From Sphingomonadales bacterium (GTDB taxonomy: Bacteria; Pseudomonadota; Alphaproteobacteria; Sphingomonadales; Sphingomonadaceae), in NCBI GenBank assembly GCA_017302615.1, contig JAFLDB010000007.1, positions 1 through 64,000 on the forward strand: a stretch of DNA of 64,000 bases, written 5' to 3'. Position 1 is the first letter of the stretch; every line of letters begins with the position of its first letter. The notes beneath the pieces are model-generated. The model made no database searches. It saw only the letters and a list, made by a program, of their open reading frames with translations, and was not told the origin of the DNA. Both the position numbers and the translations under genes were made by a program. Positions 54,600-63,649 of this stretch are shown here, in pieces.

Positions 54600-54607
54600 G
54601 TGCAACG

Positions 54608-56437
54608 TCAGCCTTTCGCTGCGGCAATATAGCGATCGACGTTCTGGCCCAGCACATCCAGCGGTACGTTGCCGCCGGTCACCACCGCATCGTTGAAATC
54701 GCGCAGATCGTATTTGTCGCCCAGTTCGCGCCTTGCCTTGTCACGGAGCGACAGGATCTCGGTGTGGCCCATCTTGTAGCCGCAGGCCTGCCCCGGCCAG
54801 GAACAATAGCGGTCCACTTCCGGTGCGACTTCGGCCAGGCCCGAGCCGTTGGTTTCGGCAAACCACTGTACCGCCTGCTCGCGGGTCCAGCGCTTGGCAT
54901 GGAGGCCGGTATCGACCACCAGCCGGCATGCCCGGAAGGCGATCGACTGCAGATAGCCCAGCTGACCGACCGGATCGCCTTCATAGGCGCCCAGCTCGTC
55001 GCCAAGCGTTTCGGCATAGAGCGCCCAGCCTTCGGAATAGGCGTTGAAGGCCAGCAGGGTGCGGATCAATGGCAGGCGGTTGGCATATTCACCCTGCCAG
55101 ACGTGGCCGGGAATCCCCTCATGGAAGCCAAGTGTCGCCACCGAATAGCGGGTGTGGCGGCTGACGTCGCCAAGGTTCAACCAGATCTTGCCCGGCACGG
55201 TCCCGTCGATCGATCCGGCTCCGCCATAGGCCCCCGGTGCACCGGCTTCTTCCGCCAGGGGCAAGCGGCGGATTTCAAGGTTGCCCTTGACCAGCGTGCG
55301 AAATGCCAGCGGAAGCTTGGTGCGGATGAAGTCGATCTTGGCCTGCATCGTGGCGATCACTTCGGCCCGACCTTCGTCGTTGTTGGGAAACTGGAAGCGC
55401 GGATCCTCGCCCAGCGCCGCCATCCGGGCGCCGACCGTTCCCTTGGTATAGCCAAGCGAACGCAGGATCGGATCCATCCGGGCGTTCAACTCCTTCAGGG
55501 CCTCCAGCCCGTACTGATGGACTTCTTCCGGGCTATGGCTGGTGGTGGTGCTGGCGCGCAGACCCCATGCGTACCACTCATCACCCTTCGGACGTGCCCA
55601 GAGCCCGGCATGGTCGCTCGCCTTGCCGCGCTGGGCCTTGAGTTCGGCCAACTGCCGCTCCAGCGCGGCGACGACCGGCCCGGTGGTGATGGTGCGGGCG
55701 CGGGCTTGCCAGGTACCGGGAATATCCCGCGTCCGGCGGACCAGCGATTCGACCAGTCCGCCACCGGCCCTGGCATCGGCCAGAGTCATTTCCATCTGCC
55801 GGATCGCCTTGTCGAGCAGGAAGGAGGGCGCGATTGCCCCGATCCGTCCGGCGGCGGCAAGCCGTTCCAGCTCGCCATCCAGCACGGCCGGGAACTGTTC
55901 CAGCCGCGCGAGGTAAGCCTCGGCATCGGCCGCGTCCCTGACCGGGTGCTCGCTGTCGAGAAAGCGCGGCACGTCGAGATAGGCCCCGACGTTCTGGATC
56001 ACCACATAGGGCGTGTTGCGCCAGCCGCCCACCGCGACATCGCCATAGGGCAAGGCAAGGCCGTCCAGTCCGACCGAAAAGGCACTTTTCACCACGGCCA
56101 GGCTGGTGCGCGTGCTCTGGTCGAGCGCGGGACTATCGAACCGCTCGGCCTGCTTCAACGCACTGCGCAGCACGGCCGCGACCTTGGCCTGGCCGGCGGC
56201 GGAACGATCGCCCAGGCGGCTGCGCAGTCCGGCCCGGTCACCCTTGTCGATCCCGAGCGAGGTCGCCCCCTCCGGCCCGAGCTCCAGCAATTGCCAGGCC
56301 AGGCTGTCGAGCCAGGCGGTCGCATCGGCCGGCGCGGCGCTGCCGATCGCCTTCTGGCAACCGGGCAGGGCAAGGGCGGCAGAAGACGCGCCCAGCAGGG
56401 CAAGTGTCTGGCGGCGGGAGAAAATGGTCTGGTCCAT
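54608..56437 (-). CDS. DUF885 family putative metallopeptidase, Tat-type lipoprotein
   Basis: This 609-residue protein has a twin-arginine-like leader (FSRRQTLALLG) and a lipobox-like ALPGC, suggesting Tat export and lipid attachment. The DUF885 core includes the putative zinc motif HEGIPGHVWQ (HExxxxH) and GSIDGTVPGKIWLNL. Proteins of this family are predicted zinc carboxypeptidases. ATG 56437 is used since upstream codons are not conserved and the leader begins there. It converges on the DUF937 gene and is divergent from the small membrane protein. Confidence 0.88.
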   Translation of the reverse strand: MDQTIFSRRQTLALLGASSAALALPGCQKAIGSAAPADATAWLDSLAWQLLELGPEGATSLGIDKGDRAGLRSRLGDRSAAGQAKVAAVLRSALKQAERFDSPALDQSTRTSLAVVKSAFSVGLDGLALPYGDVAVGGWRNTPYVVIQNVGAYLDVPRFLDSEHPVRDAADAEAYLARLEQFPAVLDGELERLAAAGRIGAIAPSFLLDKAIRQMEMTLADARAGGGLVESLVRRTRDIPGTWQARARTITTGPVVAALERQLAELKAQRGKASDHAGLWARPKGDEWYAWGLRASTTTSHSPEEVHQYGLEALKELNARMDPILRSLGYTKGTVGARMAALGEDPRFQFPNNDEGRAEVIATMQAKIDFIRTKLPLAFRTLVKGNLEIRRLPLAEEAGAPGAYGGAGSIDGTVPGKIWLNLGDVSRHTRYSVATLGFHEGIPGHVWQGEYANRLPLIRTLLAFNAYSEGWALYAETLGDELGAYEGDPVGQLGYLQSIAFRACRLVVDTGLHAKRWTREQAVQWFAETNGSGLAEVAPEVDRYCSWPGQACGYKMGHTEILSLRDKARRELGDKYDLRDFNDAVVTGGNVPLDVLGQNVDRYIAAAKG

Positions 56438-56540
56438 GCGGCAAAACTGCGGCCACGGCGCGGCCAAGTCAATTTGCCCCGGTGACCTTGTCCGCAACCG
56501 CCGCTAACAGGTGCCGGATCCTCTTGCCGCGGACTGACCG

Positions 56541-56747
56541 ATGACCATCGACACCATCCTTTCGATCCTTGCCCTGGCCGTGGTCGGCCTGGTGATCGGC
56601 GCGATTGCGCTGTGGCGGCGCGGCGGGCGGATGAAGCAGGTGTGGCTGATGCTGCTGCTGGCGGCCGTTGCCGCCGCCAACATCGCGATCTGGATCGTGC
56701 CGGATTCGACCGGGCAGGCCCCGGTCGATCAGCTGCAAGCGCGCTGA
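56541..56747 (+). CDS. Small two-helix membrane protein
   Basis: This 68-residue protein has two hydrophobic helices (residues ~6-24 and ~34-53) separated by the basic loop RRGGRMK, so both ends face the same side. I do not recognise a family. It is preceded by 103 bp from the divergent DUF885 gene and ends 1 bp before the convergent alpha/beta hydrolase stop. Codon pattern and the helix layout support it as a real gene. Confidence 0.65.
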   Translation: MTIDTILSILALAVVGLVIGAIALWRRGGRMKQVWLMLLLAAVAAANIAIWIVPDSTGQAPVDQLQAR

Positions 56748-56748
56748 A

Positions 56749-57405
56749 TCAGCGGATCGGGCAATCCGGCGAGAGCCGCATGTCGAGGTAGTTGTCGACC
56801 GAGCGCATCAGGTCGTCCATCTCGTTCTCGAAGAAATGGTTGGCCCGGGGGATTTCCTCGTGATGGATCGTGATGTGCTTTTGCGTGCGCAGCTTGTCGA
56901 CCAGCTTCTGCACGGAATTGGGCGTCACCACCGTATCGGCCGCGCCCTGGATGATGATGCCGGAAGACGGGCAGGGGGCCAGGAAGCTGAAATCATACAT
57001 GTTGGCCGGCGGCGCGATCGAGATGAAGCCCCGGATCTCCGGGCGGCGCATCAGCAGCTGCATGCCGATCAGCGCGCCAAAGCTGCTGCCCGCGATCCAG
57101 GTGCTGCTGGCTTCGGGGTGGATCGACTGAACCCAATCGAGCGCCGCCGCGGCATCGGACAATTCGCCAATGCCGTTGTCAAAGCTGCCCTGGCTGCGGC
57201 CGACCCCGCGGAAATTGAACCGCAGCGTGGCAAACCCGCGCGCCGAAAAGGTCTTGTAGAGCGACATCGTGACACGCTCGTTCATCGTCCCGCCAGCCTG
57301 GGGGTGGGGATGAAGGATCATCGCCACCGGGGCGCGACTGCGGGTAGCGGGCTGGAACCGGCCTTCAAGGCGGCCTTCGGGTCCGGGAAAGATCACTGCG
57401 GGCAT
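56749..57405 (-). CDS. Alpha/beta hydrolase
   Basis: This 218-residue cytoplasmic hydrolase has the oxyanion region LHPHPQAGGTM, a nucleophile elbow GSSFGA, an acid in GAADTVV and His in RANHFF near the C-terminus. This small form (like the E. coli YfhR/CocE-like or dienelactone-hydrolase group) is widespread in alphaproteobacteria and its substrate is unknown. It is divergent from the cysteine desulfurase gene. No signal peptide. Confidence 0.9.
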   Translation of the reverse strand: MPAVIFPGPEGRLEGRFQPATRSRAPVAMILHPHPQAGGTMNERVTMSLYKTFSARGFATLRFNFRGVGRSQGSFDNGIGELSDAAAALDWVQSIHPEASSTWIAGSSFGALIGMQLLMRRPEIRGFISIAPPANMYDFSFLAPCPSSGIIIQGAADTVVTPNSVQKLVDKLRTQKHITIHHEEIPRANHFFENEMDDLMRSVDNYLDMRLSPDCPIR

Positions 57406-57536
57406 AACGCGGCACCTGGCTTATGCGCCCCTCGCGCGGCATGGCGGGAATTTCGCCAAGGCCGGGCCGCTGGGGGCTAGGATAGGGAAGCAGGCGCTAT
57501 ATAGAAGTGAAGGTCCGAAAAGCAACGATTGCGAAC

Positions 57537-58628
57537 ATGTCGCCTCAATTCATCTATCTTGATCACCAGGCAACCACCCCGCTGGCCCCTGAGGCGCGTG
57601 CCGCGATGGAGCCGTGGCTGTCGGGTCCGGAAAGCATGGGCTTTGCCAATCCGCACTCGATGCATCGTCCGGGGCGCGCTGCGGCTGCTGCGGTGGAAGT
57701 GGCGCGCGAACAGGTCGCGGCGCTGCTGCCCAAGGGCGGGCGGGTGATCTTCACCAGCGGCGCGACCGAAGCACTGAACCAGGCGGTCCGATCGGTCCCG
57801 CGCGGCAAGATTGCCTATTCCGCAATCGAGCATTCCGCGCTGGTCAACGCTGCCGTGGCGACCGGCGCCGACTTGCAAGAGCTGCCGGTCGGTCCCGCCG
57901 GTCTGGTCGATCCCGAAGTGGAGCTGGCCGAGGGAACCGGCCTTGTCGCGGTGATGCAGGTCAACAACGAGATCGGCACGATCCAGCCGGTCGAGCGCCT
58001 GGCCGAGCGCGCGCACGAGATCGGCGCGCTGTTCCTGTGCGATGCGGTGCAGGGCGCGGGCAAGCTGGCCCCGGCAGAGGGAGCGGACCTGATCGCGATT
58101 ACCGCGCACAAGCTCTATGGCCCCAAGGGCATCGGCGCGCTGTGGGTGCGCGACGGGGTGAAGATCGACCCGCTGATCCGCGGCGGCGGACAGGAAGGCG
58201 GCCTGCGCTCCGGCACGCTCAGCCCGGCGCTCTGTGCCGGTTTCGGCGCGGCGGCGGCCTTGGCGAAAGAGCGGATGGAAGCCGATTTCCAGCACCTGTC
58301 GGGCCTGGCCGCGCTGGCCCGTTCGATCCTTTCGCGCTGGACCGTCAACGGCAGCGAGACCGCGCGCTGGCCGGGCAATCTCAACCTGCGGCTCGAGGGC
58401 CTCAACTTCCCGCGTCTGCTCAGCGATTGCCGGACGATCGCCTTTTCCGCCGGATCGGCTTGCGGCAGCGGCACCGGCGCGCCCAGCCGGGTGCTGACCG
58501 CGATCGGGCTGGACCCGAAAGAGGCGCGCAACTCGATCCGGCTTGGCTTCGGGCGCTATACCACGCATGAAGAGGTCGAAACGGCTTGCCGCGCAATTGA
58601 TGCGGCGGCGCAGGCACAGGGAATCTGA
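57537..58628 (+). CDS. Cysteine desulfurase family protein
   Basis: This 363-residue PLP enzyme of the NifS/IscS group removes sulfur from cysteine. YLDHQATTPL, NPHSMHRPGR, the PLP Lys in TAHKLYGPKG, and the loop Cys in SAGSACGSGTGAPS are present. ATG 57537 is chosen; a GTG at 57507 would add ten residues with no support. Its TGA overlaps the ATG of a 2Fe-2S ferredoxin gene (TGATG), so the pair is coupled. iscU, iscA or suf genes are not adjacent. Whether it serves general Fe-S assembly or a special target is not clear. Confidence 0.93.
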   Translation: MSPQFIYLDHQATTPLAPEARAAMEPWLSGPESMGFANPHSMHRPGRAAAAAVEVAREQVAALLPKGGRVIFTSGATEALNQAVRSVPRGKIAYSAIEHSALVNAAVATGADLQELPVGPAGLVDPEVELAEGTGLVAVMQVNNEIGTIQPVERLAERAHEIGALFLCDAVQGAGKLAPAEGADLIAITAHKLYGPKGIGALWVRDGVKIDPLIRGGGQEGGLRSGTLSPALCAGFGAAAALAKERMEADFQHLSGLAALARSILSRWTVNGSETARWPGNLNLRLEGLNFPRLLSDCRTIAFSAGSACGSGTGAPSRVLTAIGLDPKEARNSIRLGFGRYTTHEEVETACRAIDAAAQAQGI

Positions 58629-58960
58629 TGGTCAAGGTTACTTTCACCACTGCCCAGGGCGAGCGGGTCGAGGCCGAGGGCGAGGCGGGCCTGCGCCTGC
58701 TCGAAGTGGCTCAGGCCGCCGGGATGCCGCTGGAAGGGACCTGTGAAGGCCAGATGGCCTGTTCCACCTGCCACGTCATCGTTGCGAAGGACTGGTTTGA
58801 CCGCCTGCCCCGCGCTAGCGAAGACGAGGAGGACATGCTCGACCTTGCCGCCGGGGTGCGCCGCACCAGCCGTCTCGCCTGCCAGATCGAACTGACAGCC
58901 GAACTCGACGGACTGGAAGTGCTGATTCCGGGGGAAAGCCACGATATGCAGCGGCGCTGA
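58628..58960 (+). CDS. 2Fe-2S ferredoxin (adrenodoxin type)
   Basis: This 110-residue ferredoxin has the four cluster cysteines: C-x5-C-x2-C in GTCEGQMACSTCHV (Cys39, 45, 48) and Cys85 in LACQIELT. The late DMLDLA segment is typical of the adrenodoxin/Isc ferredoxin type. It starts within the desulfurase stop. It may supply electrons to Fe-S assembly with that enzyme or to a P450 or oxygenase coded elsewhere. A cytoplasmic protein. Confidence 0.94.
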   Translation: MVKVTFTTAQGERVEAEGEAGLRLLEVAQAAGMPLEGTCEGQMACSTCHVIVAKDWFDRLPRASEDEEDMLDLAAGVRRTSRLACQIELTAELDGLEVLIPGESHDMQRR

Positions 58961-59002
58961 CCCTTGGCGACAGGATTCCGCGCCTGCTAGGGCTGCACGG
59001 CA

Positions 59003-61288
59003 ATGACCACCGATACGACTGAACCCGATCCCTTTGACGCCATCGTCGATGCGCCGTTCGATTCCGCGCTGTCGGAACGTTATCTGGTCTATGCCCTGTC
59101 GACGATCACCGCGCGCTCGCTGCCCGATCTGCGCGACGGGCTGAAGCCGGTCCACCGCCGCCTGCTCTGGGCCATGCGGCAGCTGAAGCTCGATCCGGCC
59201 AGCGCCTACAAGAAGTCGGCCCGCGTGGTGGGCGACGTGATCGGCAAGTATCACCCGCACGGCGATGCCTCGGTCTATGACGCGATGGTCCGCCTCGCCC
59301 AGGATTTCAGCCTGCGCTATCCGCTGGTGGAAGGGCAGGGCAATTTCGGCAATATCGATGGCGATAACGCCGCCGCCTACCGCTACACCGAAGCCCGCCT
59401 GACCAAGACCGCAATCCAGCTGATGGCCGGGCTGGACGAAGGCACGGTTGATTTCGTCCCGACCTATAACGGGGAAGAGGAAGAGCCGGAGATTTTCCCC
59501 GGCCTGTTCCCCAATCTGCTGGCCAATGGTGCCAGCGGGATCGCGGTGGGGATGGCCACCAACATCCCCAGCCACAACGTGGCCGAAATCATCGATGCCA
59601 CCCTGCTGCTGATCGACAACCCGACGATCGAACATGCCGAGCTGATGCAGGTGTTCAAGGGGCCGGATTTCCCCACCGGCGGCGTGGTGGTGGAAAGCGA
59701 AGCGGTGATTTCCGCCGCTTACGAAACCGGGCGCGGCGCGATGCGGGTGCGCGGGCGCTTCTCCACCGGGCGCGAGGCCGATGGCAGCTGGGAGCCGACC
59801 GGCATCGAAAAGCTGGGCGGCGGGCAGTGGCAGCTGGTGATCAGCGAGATCCCCTATCAGCTGCCCAAGGGCAAACTGATCGAACAGGTCGCCCAACTGA
59901 TTGCTGACAAGAAGCTGCCGATCCTGGAAGACGTGCGCGATGAAAGCGACGAGCAGATCCGCATCGTCTTCGTGCCGAAAAGCCGCAACGTCGATCCGGA
60001 ACTGCTGAAGGAATCGCTGTTCAAGCTGACCGACCTGGAAAGCCGCTTCAACCTCAACCTTAATGTGCTTGATGCCAAGCGCACGCCGGGGGTGATGGGG
60101 ATCAAGCTGCTGCTGCAGGAATGGGTCATCGCCCAGATCGACATCCTGCTGCGCCGGACCAACCACCGGCTGGAGAAGATCGCCAGCCGTCTGGAGCTGC
60201 TGGATGGCTATATCATCGCCTACCTCAACCTGGACCGGATCATCGAGATCATCCGCACCGAGGATGAGCCCAAGCCGGTAATGATGGCCGAGTTCGGCCT
60301 GACCGACCGGCAGGCCGAGGCGATCCTCAACATGCGGCTGCGTTCCTTGCGCAAGCTGGAGGAAATGGAACTGCGGCGCGAGCGGGACGATCTGCTGGCC
60401 GAGCAGGAGGAACTGCAGAAGCTGCTCGACAGTCCGGCCCGCCAGCGCACCCGGCTCAAGCGCGATCTGGGCAATCTGCGCAAGGATTACGGTGAGGACA
60501 CCGTGCTGGGCCGCCGCCGCACGACGATTGCGGAGGCCGCGCCGACGGTCGAGTTCAGCATGGACGCGATGATCGAGAAGGCGCCGGTTACGGTGATCCT
60601 GTCGGCCAAGGGCTGGATCCGCGGCGCGAGCGGGCATGAGGCGCTCGACAAGGAATTCAAGTTCAAGGAAGGCGACGGGCCGGCCTTTGCGCTCCATGCC
60701 CAAACCACCGACAAGCTTCTGGTCGCCTGCGACAACGGGCGGTTCTATACCCTGGGGTGTGACAAGCTGCCCAGTGCGCGCGGGTTTGGCGAGCCGATCC
60801 GGACCATGGTCGATATCGATGCCGGGGCGGAAATCGTCGCGCTGCTGGTCTATCGTCCCAAGGCCCAGCTGCTGCTGGCCAGCAATGCCGGGCGCGGCTT
60901 TGCTGCCGAAGCGGACGAATTGCTGGCCGAAACCCGCAAGGGGCGGGGGGTGATGACCACCAAGCCGGGCGTGAAGCTGGCGATGGTGCGCGAAATTCCG
61001 CCCGAGCACGATCACGTGGCCGTGGTGGGCGACAACCGCAAGCTGGTGATATTCAGTCTGGAAGAGCTGCCGGTCCTGGCCAAGGGGCAGGGGGTAACCC
61101 TGCAGCGCTATCGCGACGGCGGGCTGGCCGATGCGACCACGCTCAAGCTGGATGAAGGCCTCAGCTGGAAGATGGGCGGTGATACCGGGCGTACCCGCAC
61201 CGAAAGCGACATGCGGCTGTGGAAGGTGGCGCGCGGCGCGGCCGGCCGGATGCCGCCGACCGGCTTCCCGCGGGACAACAGGTTCTAG
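59003..61288 (+). CDS. parC: DNA topoisomerase IV subunit A
   Basis: ParC (761 residues) is the DNA-cutting subunit of topoisomerase [16 protein letters not shown], the catalytic Tyr in [10 protein letters not shown] and the six-bladed C-terminal domain support the call; length and the short C-terminal domain fit ParC better than GyrA. At the quinolone-determining positions it has GDASVYDAM, that is Ala89 for E. coli Ser80 and Asp93 for Glu84. Its TAG shares the bases CTAG (61285-61288) with the stop of the convergent retropepsin gene. The start at 59003 gives a short, acidic N-terminus. Confidence 0.95.
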   Translation: MTTDTTEPDPFDAIVDAPFDSALSERYLVYALSTITARSLPDLRDGLKPVHRRLLWAMRQLKLDPASAYKKSARVVGDVIGKYHPHGDASVYDAMVRLAQDFSLRYPLVEGQGNFGNIDGDNAAAYRYTEARLTKTAIQLMAGLDEGTVDFVPTYNGEEEEPEIFPGLFPNLLANGASGIAVGMATNIPSHNVAEIIDATLLLIDNPTIEHAELMQVFKGPDFPTGGVVVESEAVISAAYETGRGAMRVRGRFSTGREADGSWEPTGIEKLGGGQWQLVISEIPYQLPKGKLIEQVAQLIADKKLPILEDVRDESDEQIRIVFVPKSRNVDPELLKESLFKLTDLESRFNLNLNVLDAKRTPGVMGIKLLLQEWVIAQIDILLRRTNHRLEKIASRLELLDGYIIAYLNLDRIIEIIRTEDEPKPVMMAEFGLTDRQAEAILNMRLRSLRKLEEMELRRERDDLLAEQEELQKLLDSPARQRTRLKRDLGNLRKDYGEDTVLGRRRTTIAEAAPTVEFSMDAMIEKAPVTVILSAKGWIRGASGHEALDKEFKFKEGDGPAFALHAQTTDKLLVACDNGRFYTLGCDKLPSARGFGEPIRTMVDIDAGAEIVALLVYRPKAQLLLASNAGRGFAAEADELLAETRKGRGVMTTKPGVKLAMVREIPPEHDHVAVVGDNRKLVIFSLEELPVLAKGQGVTLQRYRDGGLADATTLKLDEGLSWKMGGDTGRTRTESDMRLWKVARGAAGRMPPTGFPRDNRF

Positions 61289-61908
61289 CCCTTCGGCTCC
61301 AGGATCAGTTGATCGTTCTCGACCCGCCAGCTGCCCAGCTGGCTGAGCAGGTTCATGCCGATAACATTGGTACTCCCGCTCGACCCCGGCAGGATGATCG
61401 CGTCGAGCTGTCGCGCGGTGATGGTGCCAAAGCGCAGTTCCTCGATCCGCCCGAACCGGGCCTCGATCACCCCGTTGGCGGTGTTGAGCGTGGCGGGGGC
61501 CTTGCTGTTGTCCGGCTCCAGCCGGGCCAGATCGGCCGCGCCTTCGGACAGGCTGGTATAGGTGGCCCCGGTATCGACGAGAAAATCGACCTCACGCCCG
61601 TTGACCAGCGCCCTGATCCAGAAATGCCCATCGCTTGATAACGGGATGACCGTGCTGGATCCGGCGATGGTCAGGCTGGGCCGGGATCCGAGGAGCAGCT
61701 TGGCATCGGAGCGGGAGGCCTGATGGGCGGTCTGGCCGACCAGCAGCAGCCCAGCCGCCAGCATGCCCAGATAGCCGGTGCTGCGCAGCGCGCGGCCCAG
61801 CGCGGGGCGGTCATGCTCGATCATCCACCCCGCTGCCGCGGCAAGGACTGCCACAATTGCCAGCATCAGCAGCGGCTGCGCGATCGCCAGTTCGCCGATC
61901 CCGGTCAT
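61285..61908 (-). CDS. Membrane retropepsin-like aspartic protease
   Basis: This 207-residue protein has two N-terminal hydrophobic helices (~8-30 and ~43-60) and a periplasmic single-domain aspartic protease with [13 protein letters not shown] (active Asp112) and later [12 protein letters not shown]. Such clan AA proteins act as homodimers. Its ATG overlaps the stop of the CCA-adding enzyme (ATGA) and its TAG shares a CTAG with parC. The substrate is unknown; it resembles the alphaproteobacterial TIGR02281 group. ATG 61908 is chosen from this overlap. Confidence 0.9.
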   Translation of the reverse strand: MTGIGELAIAQPLLMLAIVAVLAAAAGWMIEHDRPALGRALRSTGYLGMLAAGLLLVGQTAHQASRSDAKLLLGSRPSLTIAGSSTVIPLSSDGHFWIRALVNGREVDFLVDTGATYTSLSEGAADLARLEPDNSKAPATLNTANGVIEARFGRIEELRFGTITARQLDAIILPGSSGSTNVIGMNLLSQLGSWRVENDQLILEPKG

Positions 61909-63074
61909 GCCGCGCCTCCCGCCAGTTCGGCGTCGAGCAGGGCCGGCACATCGGCATCGGCAAAGCCGGCGGCGATCCACCGGGCCTCGACCGCGCGCAG
62001 CACGCGGGCCACTTCCGGTCCGGCCTTGACCCCGCGCGCCACGATGTCACCGCCCTTGAGCGGAAAGACCGGTACGTCCCAGTCCCGCAAGGCGGAAATC
62101 GGCTGACCGGTCAGCAGCAGCCGGTCGAGCGCAGCCTCCACGCCCAGGCGGTAGGCCAGCGCCCGGGCTTCGCACTCCCCGCCATCGCGCCCCGCCGCGA
62201 GGGCCAGCCGCTTCTTCTGCGCTCCTGAGAGGCGAAACCGGCTGGCGACGCTTTCAGCAAGCGGAACATCGGCGGGAAGCAGGGCGGCCAGGCGGCGCAG
62301 CGCATCCGGGGCAACGTCCTGCGCCTGCTCCTGCGCAACCAGGGCGACGAGGGCCGCGACATCGGCTTCGGGCAGCACCACGGCCAACACACCCAGCTCG
62401 GCCATCCGGGCCACGGTCGGCGCGGGATCGGGCAGGCCGAGGAGATTCATCATCTCCATGCCGACCCGCTCGCGCGACAGGCCCTTGAGCGTCGCGGCCA
62501 GTTCCGCAACGGCGCTTTCCGCTTCTTCATCAGCCGGTTGGCTGCCAAACCTCGCTTGGAACCGGAAATAGCGCAGGATCCGCAAGTGGTCTTCGCGGAT
62601 CCGCTGGCGGGCATCGCCGATAAAGCGCAGGCGCCGTGCAGCGAGGTCTTCCAATCCGCCGAACCAGTCGAACACTTCCAGCGTTTCGGGATCGGCATAG
62701 AGCGCGTTGATGGTGAAGTCGCGGCGGGCGGCATCGTCCTGCCAATCGCTGGCGAAGGCCACGGTGGCGCGGCGGCCATCGGTGGAGACGTCATGGCGCA
62801 GGGTGGTAATCTCGACCGGACCGCCCTTCAGCACCGCGGTCACCGTGCCGTGTTCGATGCCGGTCGGGATGACAGTGATGGAATGAGCCTTCAGTCGCCG
62901 CATGACTTCCTGCGGTTCCAGCGGCGTGGCAATGTCCACATCCTTTACCGCAATGCCCAGCAGCGTATCGCGGACCGCTCCGCCGACATAGCGGGCGTTC
63001 TTCGCGCCGATGGCCTTGACCAGCACGGCCAGGTCCGGGCGCGTCAGCCAGTCCGCGGCGGGCAGGGTGGTCAC
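61905..63074 (-). CDS. CCA tRNA nucleotidyltransferase
   Basis: This 389-residue class II nucleotidyltransferase adds or repairs the tRNA CCA end. The motifs are VGGAVRDTLLG, the metal pair in KDVDIAT, RRDFTINALY and LRILRYFRFQARFG (the template helix). GTG 63074 overlaps the NUDIX stop (GTGA); GTG 63077 is an adjacent option. There is no HD domain. It is the third gene of a tightly overlapped minus-strand set of DUF1285, NUDIX, CCA and retropepsin. Confidence 0.94.
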   Translation of the reverse strand: MTTLPAADWLTRPDLAVLVKAIGAKNARYVGGAVRDTLLGIAVKDVDIATPLEPQEVMRRLKAHSITVIPTGIEHGTVTAVLKGGPVEITTLRHDVSTDGRRATVAFASDWQDDAARRDFTINALYADPETLEVFDWFGGLEDLAARRLRFIGDARQRIREDHLRILRYFRFQARFGSQPADEEAESAVAELAATLKGLSRERVGMEMMNLLGLPDPAPTVARMAELGVLAVVLPEADVAALVALVAQEQAQDVAPDALRRLAALLPADVPLAESVASRFRLSGAQKKRLALAAGRDGGECEARALAYRLGVEAALDRLLLTGQPISALRDWDVPVFPLKGGDIVARGVKAGPEVARVLRAVEARWIAAGFADADVPALLDAELAGGAA

Positions 63075-63649
63075 CACGCGATCCGCTTCGCCAGGTTGGC
63101 GATGATCCCCGCCGTCACGCCCCAGATCCGGTGTTCCTGCCATAGGATTTCGATGTAGCGCCTTTCCTGGCCCTGCCAAAACGCTGAATGGACCGTGTGG
63201 TTGGCATTATCGAACACGAAATCGACCGGGGCCTCGAACCAGCGGGCAACCTCGGTCGGGCTGGGGTTGATCTCGATATCGGGTGGAACCACGGCGAGGA
63301 CCGGGGTGATCGCATAGCCCGAGCCGGTGCAATAGATGTCGCTGGTGCCGATCACGGTGACGTCCCGCTCGCGGATGCCCAGTTCCTCCCACGCTTCGCG
63401 CAAGGCGGCTTCGACGGCATCCTCGCCGGGATCGATCTTGCCGCCGGGGAAGGCCACCTGCCCGGGGTGGGATCGCATGTTGGAAGGGCGATGGATCAAC
63501 AGGAAGCCGGGCCGTTCTCGTTCGGTCACAGCGGCAAGAACCGCGGCAGAGCGCAGCTCGGTTCCGGCAAAGCCGGTCTCGTCGCGGTGCTCGATCTCGC
63601 GCGCGTGGCCCTCGGCGTGGAGCCGGCGCATTCGCTCCACCAGGCTCAT
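63071..63649 (-). CDS. NUDIX CoA pyrophosphatase-like hydrolase
   Basis: This 192-residue enzyme has a complete Nudix box (GGKIDPGED through REAWEELGI) and the upstream segment LLIHRPSNMRSHPGQVAFP, which is characteristic of the CoA diphosphatase (NudL/YeaB) group. It probably cleaves CoA or similar diphosphates. ATG 63649 overlaps the DUF1285 stop (ATGA), and its own stop overlaps the CCA gene start. Confidence 0.93.
   Translation of the reverse strand: MSLVERMRRLHAEGHAREIEHRDETGFAGTELRSAAVLAAVTERERPGFLLIHRPSNMRSHPGQVAFPGGKIDPGEDAVEAALREAWEELGIRERDVTVIGTSDIYCTGSGYAITPVLAVVPPDIEINPSPTEVARWFEAPVDFVFDNANHTVHSAFWQGQERRYIEILWQEHRIWGVTAGIIANLAKRIAW

Noticed and set aside
58556..61015. 819-codon open frame opposite parC and the ferredoxin
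   Set aside because: An antisense shadow; no recognisable domain and it overlaps two certain genes.
59003..61288. GyrA instead of ParC
   Set aside because: The length, the start and the short C-terminal domain fit ParC; GyrA would be about 900 residues with a GyrA box.
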